37,377 nt of DNA from a virus: positions 1 to 37,377 of the IMG/VR virus record IMGVR_UViG_3300046516_000145; one strand, given 5' to 3'. A program made the translations under genes and the position numbers. Below, in pieces: positions 26,414 to 32,038 of this stretch. Every line of letters starts with the position of its first letter. The stretch's first letter is position 1. The notes under the pieces are model-generated. The model had not been told where the DNA came from and ran no database searches. It saw nothing but the letters and a program-made list of their open reading frames with translations.

Positions 26414-26761
26414 ACTTCGTAAGGTAGGTAGGTAGCCAAATAAATACAAAACTCACCAGTGAGGCTCCTAGGTACCGTAGCGTCGATTTCGTACTTTTCA
26501 AATTTTGGGGCGATATTTTTGAGGTGTAATTCATTGCAGCTTCGTGGGGGGTGTCCCCCCTGGGTGGGTGGCACGACGTCAGAGCAAACAAACAACAAAC
26601 AAACAGTTAAACTTATTAGATCACTACACATCTAATCGCTAGTCATTACATCAAACAAACAAACCGTAATGATCTGATTAGTTCCGTGTGAAGCAAACAA
26701 ACAGTTAACTAATAAGAGCACTATAAGATAAGAGCAAACAAACAACAGACAACAAACAAAC
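26414..26761. other. Non-coding repeat-rich region
   Basis: No convincing gene. It holds a tight GGGGGG-TGT-CCCCCC hairpin (26546-26560), then CAAACAAAC tracts and nested inverted repeats (26581-26746). The part 26414-26540 shows nothing clear. Confidence 0.6.
26581..26746. repeat. Nested inverted and direct repeats with CAAAC tracts
   Basis: Two direct repeats bracket the element: AGAGCAAACAAACAAC (26581-26596 and 26731-26746) and CAAACAAACAGTTAA (26596-26610 and 26694-26708). Between them three inverted pairs are nested: CTTATTAG/CTAATAAG (26612-26619, 26709-26716), CTAATC/GATTAG (26632-26637, 26676-26681) and TCATTAC/GTAATGA (26643-26649, 26666-26672). The apex shows CAAACAAACAAACC. It could be an origin, a protein-binding array or a structured RNA. 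Confidence 0.6.
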
Positions 26762-26812
26762 AAAAAAAGAACCCCGCCAAGCAATCTGTTAAGATCACTT
26801 GACGGGGTTTAT
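26762..26812 (-). terminator. Terminator of the three-gene cassette
   Basis: The minus-strand stem AACCCCG-CAAG / CTTG-CGGGGTT (one mismatch or bulge) is followed by TTCTTTTTTT. It lies about 40 nt behind the 467-aa gene and probably ends its transcript. The plus side also has a short T-run, so it may act both ways. Confidence 0.75.
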
Positions 26813-26851
26813 TAGTTTGTTAGTTCATGCGGCTTATGAGATGTTTGTTTG

Positions 26852-28255
26852 TTAGGCTGTTGCTGCCTCTTGCTCTACCGCTGGACCATCGGTTCGAGCT
26901 AGCTTCGCCGCGCGCTCGGTATCTTCACGCTTGCGAATAGCAATTTGCTCTTGCAGGGCGTTGTGCGCTTTGTCGCGCCTCTTGACATCGTTGAAGTATA
27001 TGCGCGCCGCCTGCATTAGCTTTAGTAGATCGACGGAAGCATCCAGTCCCGATGCACTATCGAGGAAGGCCACAACGTCATTTGTTTTCTTTGCAGTGCC
27101 TAGCACAAGCATGTCGCTCACGATTGGATTGTCGCCAATCCAGTAAGCAACGTTCTCTGCAAGGTTCTCTGCAAACGTGTCAACGTCTGCAACGGCCTTG
27201 TCTAAGTCGGCGCCGTTATCAGTGTCACCCGACTTAGCTTCCTTTTCGCCGGTAGCAATCAGATTTGCTACGTTGATTGCTTCCGTTTCCGGGATAGCGT
27301 CTAGGTTCAGCTTGATTAGATCAGCAACACTGATCGAAGTTTCGCCGCTGATTTTGGGCGTCCCCTTTTTGCCCACAGTGTAGTCGTAAAGTTTAATGAC
27401 ATTGGCTTGTGTGGGGTCAAGCCATGCACCGCTTTCCCATACCGGCTCTTTATCATCGTGTTCTAGTACCTCAGCCGGTAGCTGATACGCGTTGTCAGTG
27501 GGCTTCTCTGACACGCAATAGAATTGAATGCCGATGGTGGGGCATTCGTTAATTGCGTGCACAGTCTGAATTGCCTTGAAGCCCTTGGCGTGCAAGCGAA
27601 CTAGCTTCGCAAGTTTCTTGCTTCGATCAGACAATTCGGAAGCCATCTTACTTCGCGCCGCGACCGACATTTTGTTGTCGGGCGCAAGTTTCTTTTTGAG
27701 ATCAGATATCTGGGCGACTAACCTGATACCTGTAGGATGTTCCAGTTCCACAAAATCTTGAACGCGATTGCGTGTCTTTGCTTCCGCGCCGCGCCCTTTG
27801 CCTTTGGTTGCCTTGCGGTTGCTGGTACGCTTGCCCGTGCTCTTGCTTGGCTTCTTAGGCAGTTCATATATGTCCGGCCTGTCTGTTAGCTTGCGCTTGG
27901 CGTTAAGCGTAGGCGTTGCTTTCAGATAGGGGACCAAGCAAGTGGCGTCGCTTGCCGTGCTTCCGACGCGCGGGAACTCGGCGAACTCCTTGGGCATGGT
28001 AGTGGCAAAGTCTAGGCCAAGCGGCAGAGGTAGCAGTTCAATGTCCTTGTCTGCCGCCAGATACCTGTCAGACAATGCCACGGCCGTGTCAGACACCTTG
28101 CGCCCAAAGTTAACGAGCCACTTGGGCAAGCCCGTTGTCTGCAACGTTGACACGGCGTCCTGTGTGTCGTCCGTCGGTTGATTGTCAGATACGTCGACAA
28201 CACGATCCGCCGCCGGAATGTCCTTTGTGGAACGTAGGGTTTTCTTATTAGACAT
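26852..28255 (-). CDS. 467-aa Lys-rich orphan protein
   Basis: No family recognised. Start ATG 28255 has GAGG 6 nt upstream; an in-frame start at 28279 would fall in the hairpin stem. Residues about 135-165 are very Lys/Arg/Ser-rich and likely touch nucleic acid. Next comes a helical basic segment (about 180-235), an acidic middle, and a helical charged C-terminus with IAIRKREDTERAAKLA. It lacks signal or membrane segments. Codon use is more GC-rich than in the neighbouring AT-rich virion genes. A hairpin lies in its leader and CAAACAAACA follows directly after its TAA. It is the main product of a separate transcript. Confidence 0.8.
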   Translation of the reverse strand: MSNKKTLRSTKDIPAADRVVDVSDNQPTDDTQDAVSTLQTTGLPKWLVNFGRKVSDTAVALSDRYLAADKDIELLPLPLGLDFATTMPKEFAEFPRVGSTASDATCLVPYLKATPTLNAKRKLTDRPDIYELPKKPSKSTGKRTSNRKATKGKGRGAEAKTRNRVQDFVELEHPTGIRLVAQISDLKKKLAPDNKMSVAARSKMASELSDRSKKLAKLVRLHAKGFKAIQTVHAINECPTIGIQFYCVSEKPTDNAYQLPAEVLEHDDKEPVWESGAWLDPTQANVIKLYDYTVGKKGTPKISGETSISVADLIKLNLDAIPETEAINVANLIATGEKEAKSGDTDNGADLDKAVADVDTFAENLAENVAYWIGDNPIVSDMLVLGTAKKTNDVVAFLDSASGLDASVDLLKLMQAARIYFNDVKRRDKAHNALQEQIAIRKREDTERAAKLARTDGPAVEQEAATA

Positions 28256-28270
28256 AGCAGTCCTCATAAA

Positions 28271-28321
28271 CCGCAACACTGTATAGCAAACGGTTTGTTT
28301 GCTTTCAGTACAATGTTGCGG
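28271..28321 (-). promoter_or_regulatory. Two-part hairpin in the leader of the 467-aa gene
   Basis: The outer arms are CCGCAACATTGTA and TACAGTGTTGCGG, 13 bp with a single G-T pair in RNA. The inner arms are GCAAAC and GTTTGC around the loop AAACC. The structure ends 15 nt before the start codon and just before the RBS. It is a likely site for translational or transcriptional control, or a dimeric protein operator. Confidence 0.6.
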
Positions 28322-28348
28322 CGGAAGCGGCGCTGTCTGTTTGTTAGG

Positions 28349-28564
28349 TTATTCTCGGATTGTGTTTCGTTTCCAGTTAATGCCGTGTCTGATTATTAGA
28401 TCATATACGGCACGTCTGGATAGTCCGACGGCCCTTGCGGTACGGGTTATTGTCCCATATCGCTTTATTTGGTGAATGATGTAGTCACGTTCGAATTGCT
28501 TGATAGCATCATGGAACGTAAACTCGCGATAACGTTCCATGTTAGCAATAGTCCGGAATGTCAT
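28349..28564 (-). CDS. Fis-type helix-turn-helix DNA-binding protein
   Basis: In this 71-aa protein, residues about 20-66 match the Fis / NtrC C-terminal HTH (HTH_8): FERDYIIHQIKRYG, then ITRTARAVGLSRRAVYDLI and RHGIN. This small DNA-bending, dimerising domain fits a regulator of the nearby repeats. It overlaps the upstream stop by 23 nt if ATG 28564 is used; ATG 28540 directly after that stop is the alternative. CCTAACAAACAGAC follows its TAA. Confidence 0.83.
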   Translation of the reverse strand: MTFRTIANMERYREFTFHDAIKQFERDYIIHQIKRYGTITRTARAVGLSRRAVYDLIIRHGINWKRNTIRE

Positions 28565-28775
28565 AGCGCCATATCTCGTCCCAAGCTAATCCGTTATCCG
28601 TGCCGCACCATTGCCCGTTATATCGGCCTAACAATAAAACGGTCGCGGTATCTGCTAGTGCTGGAACGGGATAGCGCGGGGGTTCGCACCCTAGCATGTA
28701 ACCATTGTCAGCATGTCCAGCGGGCATGATATACGCGCCACTGTTTCCCACTATCTTGATTGTAGGAACTCGCAT
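28542..28775 (-). CDS. Small hypothetical protein, first gene of cassette
   Basis: This 77-aa protein starts at ATG 28775 with GGAG 9 nt upstream. It is Gly/Tyr/Trp/Pro-rich (MLGCEPPRYPVP, GRYNGQWCGTDNGLAWDEIW) and globular, with no known motif. It shares a transcript with the Fis-like gene. Confidence 0.65.
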   Translation of the reverse strand: MRVPTIKIVGNSGAYIMPAGHADNGYMLGCEPPRYPVPALADTATVLLLGRYNGQWCGTDNGLAWDEIWRYDIPDYC

Positions 28776-28963
28776 TTGATTTGCTCCATGTTGGAACAAA
28801 CAAACAAACGCCGCTTGCATAGCAACATTGCCACACGACCATTGCAGGTCGCGCGGTTGCGTTAGTACCTATTCACTTATCAAACAGCGCGAACGGACCA
28901 TCCGATCCGGGGGCAAAGCCCGCTATTCGCCGGGAAATTCATTCCCGTTTTGTTCTTTTTTTT
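28776..28963 (-). promoter_or_regulatory. Structured leader of the cassette mRNA
   Basis: About 190 nt lie between the promoter and the first start codon. From the 5' end there is an A-rich purine run, the hairpin CGGGAA-tgaat-TTCCCG, a GGGC-TTT-GCCC hairpin, and GTTTGTTTGTTTGTT just before the RBS. The U-rich run can pair with CAAACAAAC tracts in the same transcript. No known riboswitch is recognised. Confidence 0.5.
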
Positions 28964-28969
28964 CTTTTC

Positions 28970-28998
28970 ATTGTAAAGGGTTGTTCCGGCCTAGTCAA
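28970..28998 (-). promoter_or_regulatory. Sigma-70 promoter of the three-gene cassette
   Basis: On the minus strand TTGACT (28993-28998), 17 nt, TACAAT (28970-28975). The -10 hexamer is identical to the two early promoters on the plus strand. An inverted repeat CAACCA-A-TGGTTG begins just upstream of the -35 and may be an operator. Confidence 0.72.
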
Positions 28999-29047
28999 CC
29001 AACCAATGGTTGTATTTGATGGTTACCGTTTGATACTGTAAAGATTA

Positions 29048-29082
29048 CTTCACACCATACCAGTGTGAAGCGGGCTTCACAC
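29048..29082. repeat. Three copies of CTTCACAC (two direct, one inverted)
   Basis: CTTCACAC at 29048-29055, GTGTGAAG at 29063-29070 and CTTCACAC at 29075-29082. A fourth GTGTGAAG is at 26686-26693 on the far side of the cassette. The spacing suggests binding sites for a dimeric regulator. Confidence 0.6.
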
Positions 29083-29101
29083 TACATCGAACAAGCAATC
29101 T

Positions 29102-29158
29102 GCTATTCAAATCAGACTAATTCAAATAGACGCTTTCAAATAGCGGCATTTGAATAGC
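29102..29158. repeat. TTCAAATAG repeat cluster with 11-bp inverted ends
   Basis: GCTATTCAAAT (29102-29112) pairs with ATTTGAATAGC (29148-29158). Inside are ATTCAAATAG (29120-29129) and TTTCAAATAG (29134-29143). Four phased copies of the same core look like iterons or operators. Confidence 0.6.
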
Positions 29159-29170
29159 ACCGATCAAATA

Positions 29171-29219
29171 ACAAACAAACAACAACCAACCAACAAGGTA
29201 AAAGCGAAGCGATTTACCT
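29171..29219. repeat. CAAAC tract and AGGTAAA/TTTACCT hairpin
   Basis: ACAAACAAACAACAAC (29171-29186) is followed by CAACC steps, then a perfect 7-bp inverted repeat AGGTAAA/TTTACCT (29196-29202, 29213-29219). This is the right-hand end of the CAAAC-marked block. Confidence 0.5.
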
Positions 29220-29322
29220 GTCATAACGCGCACCGCTAAGCCTGGCTCACCCCCAACGCTAATTCCTTAAACTAAAACACACACTGACGCAGCTGTGGGT
29301 CTACTCATATATGGAACGGTGA

Positions 29323-29351
29323 TTGATCCGTCATGTTCAACCTGCTACAAT
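29323..29351 (+). promoter_or_regulatory. Early promoter 1 (sigma-70)
   Basis: TTGATC (29323-29328), 17 nt, TACAAT (29346-29351). It precedes the first plus-strand gene by about 40 nt and has a near-identical copy at 30681. Confidence 0.72.
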
Positions 29352-29358
29352 ATAGATA

Positions 29359-29376
29359 GTGGGAAGCGGTTCCCAC
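29359..29376 (+). promoter_or_regulatory. 5'-terminal mRNA hairpin
   Basis: GTGGGAA-GCGG-TTCCCAC begins at about +1 of the early transcript. Hairpins at the very 5' end protect mRNA from decay; this one could also be an operator. Confidence 0.5.
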
Positions 29377-29390
29377 GTAAGGAGGACAGC

Positions 29391-29594
29391 ATGGCTTGGA
29401 AGGACTTAGGACTGAGCAAGTCTCAGTTGGAAGAGTACGAGAGACTGCAACACCAGACCGGATTGATCGGTGACGAGTTGCAGGCGTTGTGGATAGCCAT
29501 ACAGAGCGAAGTCCAACCCGCTCTGTTCGACCAGCACGACTGCTATCCCAATGGTACCCGTGTTCACCCGCAATTTGTTCTCAAGGCTAAGTAG
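29391..29594 (+). CDS. First early protein, unknown
   Basis: This 67-aa protein starts at the ATG after AAGGAGG. It is helical and acidic (LSKSQLEEYERLQHQTGL, ELQALWIAIQSE). First gene of the early transcript, a usual place for host-takeover proteins. An upstream in-frame start would lie before the promoter and is rejected. No family recognised. Confidence 0.78.
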   Translation: MAWKDLGLSKSQLEEYERLQHQTGLIGDELQALWIAIQSEVQPALFDQHDCYPNGTRVHPQFVLKAK

Positions 29595-29596
29595 TC

Positions 29597-29785
29597 ATGG
29601 AGGACAATTTGCGGCAGGAATTGGTGGATCGCACCATATGGAACCGTACGCTATTGCCTACGGCTCATTGGTGTGTAGCACCAGCTGCTCGCTGGATACG
29701 CGATGTCAGTGAGCATAACAAGGAAATCATCGCGTCACTGGAAATACAACTCAGAGGGACAAACGAACCTCTTAGCGGCTCCTGA
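29597..29785 (+). CDS. Small early protein, unknown
   Basis: This 62-aa protein follows the previous stop by 2 nt without its own clear RBS, so translation is probably coupled. It contains ILPTAHWCVAP-like text near residue 20 and a helical C-terminus. Its stop lies in a hairpin arm. Confidence 0.65.
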   Translation: MEDNLRQELVDRTIWNRTLLPTAHWCVAPAARWIRDVSEHNKEIIASLEIQLRGTNEPLSGS

Positions 29786-29892
29786 CGGGCGGCCCTCAGG
29801 CACAACCTAGTCCGTCAGGCAACTTGGCCCCCAGTTAGTCCGTGTCGTCAACCCGTTGACGGGATGGGTGAGCTAGCTGGGGGTCTTTTTAT
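29781..29892 (+). terminator. Composite early terminator
   Basis: First CCTGACGG/CCGTCAGG (29781-29788, 29812-29819), then GGCCCCCAGTTAG pairing with CTAGCTGGGGGTC ahead of TTTTT (29827-29892). A nested CGTCAA-CCCG-TTGACG hairpin sits inside. No promoter follows, so the next gene must be reached by read-through or antitermination. Confidence 0.72.
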
Positions 29893-29910
29893 TCTCAACA
29901 GGAGGGACAG

Positions 29911-30132
29911 ATGGGACTTACACGCGAACGCCGTGAAGCACGTTTCGAGCAAATTCTCGACACTGCTAAACTGTTTGCCAGAAACTTCAATGCTATCTAC
30001 TTAGTAGGTCGCGCAAGAAACCACTATTGGATAACAGCGCGTGAACAGTATCCAGGTAGGAAACCTTCAAGTACCTGGATGAAGTCGATAGCTTGTAAGG
30101 TATTCCCCGATCAAAGGATCGAATGGTTATGA
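29911..30132 (+). CDS. Small basic early protein
   Basis: This 73-aa, Arg-rich protein (LTRERREARFEQILDTAKLF, residues 3-22) is helical at the N-terminus, with a W and Y-rich end. CAGGAGGGACAG is directly before ATG. ATGA overlap with the next gene. Unrecognised. Confidence 0.75.
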   Translation: MGLTRERREARFEQILDTAKLFARNFNAIYLVGRARNHYWITAREQYPGRKPSSTWMKSIACKVFPDQRIEWL

Positions 30133-30500
30133 GTGACTTTCGCAAGTGGCCTCCTCGAATCGGTGAGCATGTAATCGACCTGGATAGGCAGGATATGGGC
30201 ATCACTGATTGGGGTAAGGTTAATGCGGTCAACTGGCATGATCGCTCTGTTCGTGTACGTTTCTTCGGCGGTAACGTCGAATACAATGGTACTCCCACCG
30301 TTCGTATCGGTGGGATTCTACATCACTACACGTATCTGATGGAACATCCAGAGCTAGCCTTCGGAGGGGGAGATAGATGCAACTATGATTTCGATCAGTT
30401 CGAGGGATGCTGGTCGTCGCACGACACTGACGTGACAGGTGGCGGCGACGGTGCATGGCTAATTGGAGGGACCAATGCCGACGATGTCGAAGAGACATAA
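30123..30500 (+). CDS. Early protein with Tudor/SH3-like texture, unknown
   Basis: This is a 125-aa protein. The first 70 residues are strand-rich with conserved-looking turns (PRIGEHVIDLD, VNAVNWHDRSVRVRFFGG), as in small SH3/KOW-like barrels. The C-terminal third is Gly/Asp-rich. The start is ATG 30123 (AAAGGA 5 nt away) or 30129, which makes ATGA with the preceding stop. The fold suggestion is only a resemblance. Confidence 0.72.
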   Translation: MVMSDFRKWPPRIGEHVIDLDRQDMGITDWGKVNAVNWHDRSVRVRFFGGNVEYNGTPTVRIGGILHHYTYLMEHPELAFGGGDRCNYDFDQFEGCWSSHDTDVTGGGDGAWLIGGTNADDVEET

Positions 30501-30684
30501 CCAGTTTTGGGAATGCATACCTTATGGGGCGCACTCCAGCGAGTATTTGTTAATGCTGGAGGACATCTCTAGAAATCTGGTGGACTCAGATGCCATTCGC
30601 TATTTGCACACTAACACACACTTCAGCAAAGCCACGGTAGTCATTTGGCTCAAATGGCTGCGAAGTAAGGATGGAATGAGTTGA
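30475..30684 (+). CDS. Small early protein, unknown
   Basis: This 69-aa protein starts at ATG 30475 with GGAGG 5 nt before it. An upstream TTG is less likely. It is helical with a Trp-rich C-terminus (ATVVIWLKWLRSK). It overlaps the previous gene by 26 nt and contains early promoter 2 at its end. Confidence 0.7.
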   Translation: MPTMSKRHNQFWECIPYGAHSSEYLLMLEDISRNLVDSDAIRYLHTNTHFSKATVVIWLKWLRSKDGMS

Positions 30685-30709
30685 TTGGACGTGTACCATT
30701 TGGTACAAT
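30681..30709 (+). promoter_or_regulatory. Early promoter 2 (sigma-70) with operator-like palindrome
   Basis: TTGATT (30681-30686), 17 nt, TACAAT (30704-30709). GTACCA-TT-TGGTAC (30693-30706) overlaps the spacer and the -10, so a bound dimer would block it. Confidence 0.72.
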
Positions 30710-30733
30710 AGATAATGGTCAAAGGAGGACAAC

Positions 30734-31357
30734 ATGACCAATCGCAGTATGCAAGTGAAGGTAAGGAAACTTCGTGCCAGTCGGCGTAAGAAGTACATGA
30801 ACTCACCCAAACATGCCGGTCCAGCTGTAGGTTGGTTGGATTGGGTGCATGGTAAGGCCATCGCCTTGACCAAGTTCGAGGCATGGTTCTTCGGTGAACG
30901 GGTGATGCTCCCGCAGGTAATGGATGCTGATCCCGGTGTGATCACGCGTGAGTCCAGCAATGCTAGACGTGCGGAACTACATGAGGAGGACAGTAGAATA
31001 AGTTTGGATTCTCCCAGGTCCGCTAAAGAGCGGGTGGAGGCAATGCGGAAGAAACTGGAAGCCGTGTTGCAAATCAAGTTGTACAATTGCATCGTACTGT
31101 TCGATGACGATATCACCAAGGTCTGTCTGGCCTGGGTATCTCAGTCGGAGTACTACATCCTAAAGAGATTCAATGATGGAACTATCTATCGCTCGATCAA
31201 GTATGAATCGAGAGATAAAGCTTTCAAGAAGTTTCATCTGGGCGCTGTCTTGTACCAGCAGAAGATTAACCTGGATGAGATAGCTCCGCCTGCTAAACCT
31301 TACCTGGTAGGTGAGGGGAACATCCCATACGAGAAAGCTTATAAGAAACTTTACTGA
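30734..31357 (+). CDS. Early 207-aa protein, unknown
   Basis: AAAGGAGG precedes the ATG. The N-terminal 30 residues are basic (Lys/Arg-rich). The middle (about 75-120) is charged and helical. The C-terminal half alternates strands (NCIVLFDDDITKVCLAWVS, YYILKRFNDGTIYRSIKYES). First gene after early promoter 2 and the only one before a strong terminator. No family recognised. Confidence 0.78.
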   Translation: MTNRSMQVKVRKLRASRRKKYMNSPKHAGPAVGWLDWVHGKAIALTKFEAWFFGERVMLPQVMDADPGVITRESSNARRAELHEEDSRISLDSPRSAKERVEAMRKKLEAVLQIKLYNCIVLFDDDITKVCLAWVSQSEYYILKRFNDGTIYRSIKYESRDKAFKKFHLGAVLYQQKINLDEIAPPAKPYLVGEGNIPYEKAYKKLY

Positions 31358-31394
31358 TCGCGCGCTGGGTCCTCTGTCCCCCGCCCAGCAGCGT

Positions 31395-31440
31395 AACCCC
31401 CGAGTTGAGTTCTGCAGCAGAGCTCCTCGGGGGTTTCTTA
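31395..31440 (+). terminator. Intrinsic terminator
   Basis: AACCCCCGAG (31395-31404) pairs with CTCGGGGGTT (31426-31435), followed by TCTTATT, with a smaller GCAG-type hairpin in the loop. It lies 38 nt after the 207-aa gene. Genes downstream have no visible promoter, so it must leak or be overridden. Confidence 0.78.
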
Positions 31441-31456
31441 TTGCATGGAGGTTACC

Positions 31457-31696
31457 ATGAAGGTAGCTCGTGTCAAGATCAACGAGATGTACTTCGAGAA
31501 ACCTAAGGCATATCGTTATCAACTGCGTGGTTACTCTAACATCCAGCTCACCATCGAACGTTCCTATAAGAACGAGGGACTTCACAAGTGGTGGATCTTC
31601 TTGATCCAAGCTCACGATGGTGTTGCCTCTGTGCACGGACCATTCGAGTCTGTGTTCGAAGCAGTAGAGTCAATCAACATGGAGGATCTCCTATGA
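31457..31696 (+). CDS. Small early protein, unknown
   Basis: This 79-aa protein starts at ATG 31457 because GGAGG lies 5 nt upstream; the ATG at 31445 sits inside that RBS. It is strand-rich (AYRYQLRGYSNIQLTIERSY, KWWIFLIQAHDG). ATGA overlap with the next gene. Unrecognised. Confidence 0.72.
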   Translation: MKVARVKINEMYFEKPKAYRYQLRGYSNIQLTIERSYKNEGLHKWWIFLIQAHDGVASVHGPFESVFEAVESINMEDLL

Positions 31697-32013
31697 TCTG
31701 GCTATGGAACGCTTTCGCGTGGGTAATCAATACTCCGCTGCGCATTCGTCTGGGGAGACAACGAATGAATCAAGAACGAGAGCATAACGATTATGTGGAT
31801 CAGGTAGTCAACCAGCGTTTCTCGGAGATGCTGGACTACATGGTCAAGGCTGGTGAGATTGATACTGAGGATGCTGTGCGTATTAGGGAGAAGATCGATT
31901 GGGACTTACCTGTTTGTAAGTCCAACATAGACTTCATTAGTTTGGTTGCGCAACTTCAACAGAAAGAAGGAGAAGAGCCGCCCAAGCAGAAGAAAGTCTT
32001 GAAGTCAGCCTGA
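31693..32013 (+). CDS. Small early protein with hydrophobic N-terminus
   Basis: This 106-aa protein starts at ATG 31693 (GGAGG 7 nt before, ATGA overlap). The N-terminus MIWLWNAFAWVI may contact membrane; the rest is a charged helix rich in Glu, Gln and Arg. Longer in-frame extensions into the upstream gene are not used. Function unknown. Confidence 0.72.
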   Translation: MIWLWNAFAWVINTPLRIRLGRQRMNQEREHNDYVDQVVNQRFSEMLDYMVKAGEIDTEDAVRIREKIDWDLPVCKSNIDFISLVAQLQQKEGEEPPKQKKVLKSA

Positions 32014-32038
32014 ACCCCAAAGCATAGAGGAGAACTAA

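Larger units (their letters stand above)
28999..29322. other. Non-coding control region between cassette and early operon
   Basis: No gene supported. It contains the operator-like repeats listed separately. The stretch 29221-29322 shows nothing beyond the approach to the early promoter. Confidence 0.6.

Noticed and set aside
26581-26766. CAAAC repeats as a CRISPR array
   Set aside because: Units are only 4-16 nt, with no regular repeat and spacer lengths and no cas genes.
28931-28968. Plus-strand terminator-like hairpin CGGGAA/TTCCCG with T-run
   Set aside because: The T-run is the complement of the purine run at the start of the minus-strand cassette transcript, and no plus-strand gene precedes it. 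It is better explained as part of the minus leader.
28828-29019. 63-aa plus-strand frame
   Set aside because: No RBS, unnatural Cys/Ser/Phe-rich text, and it crosses the cassette promoter and leader hairpin.
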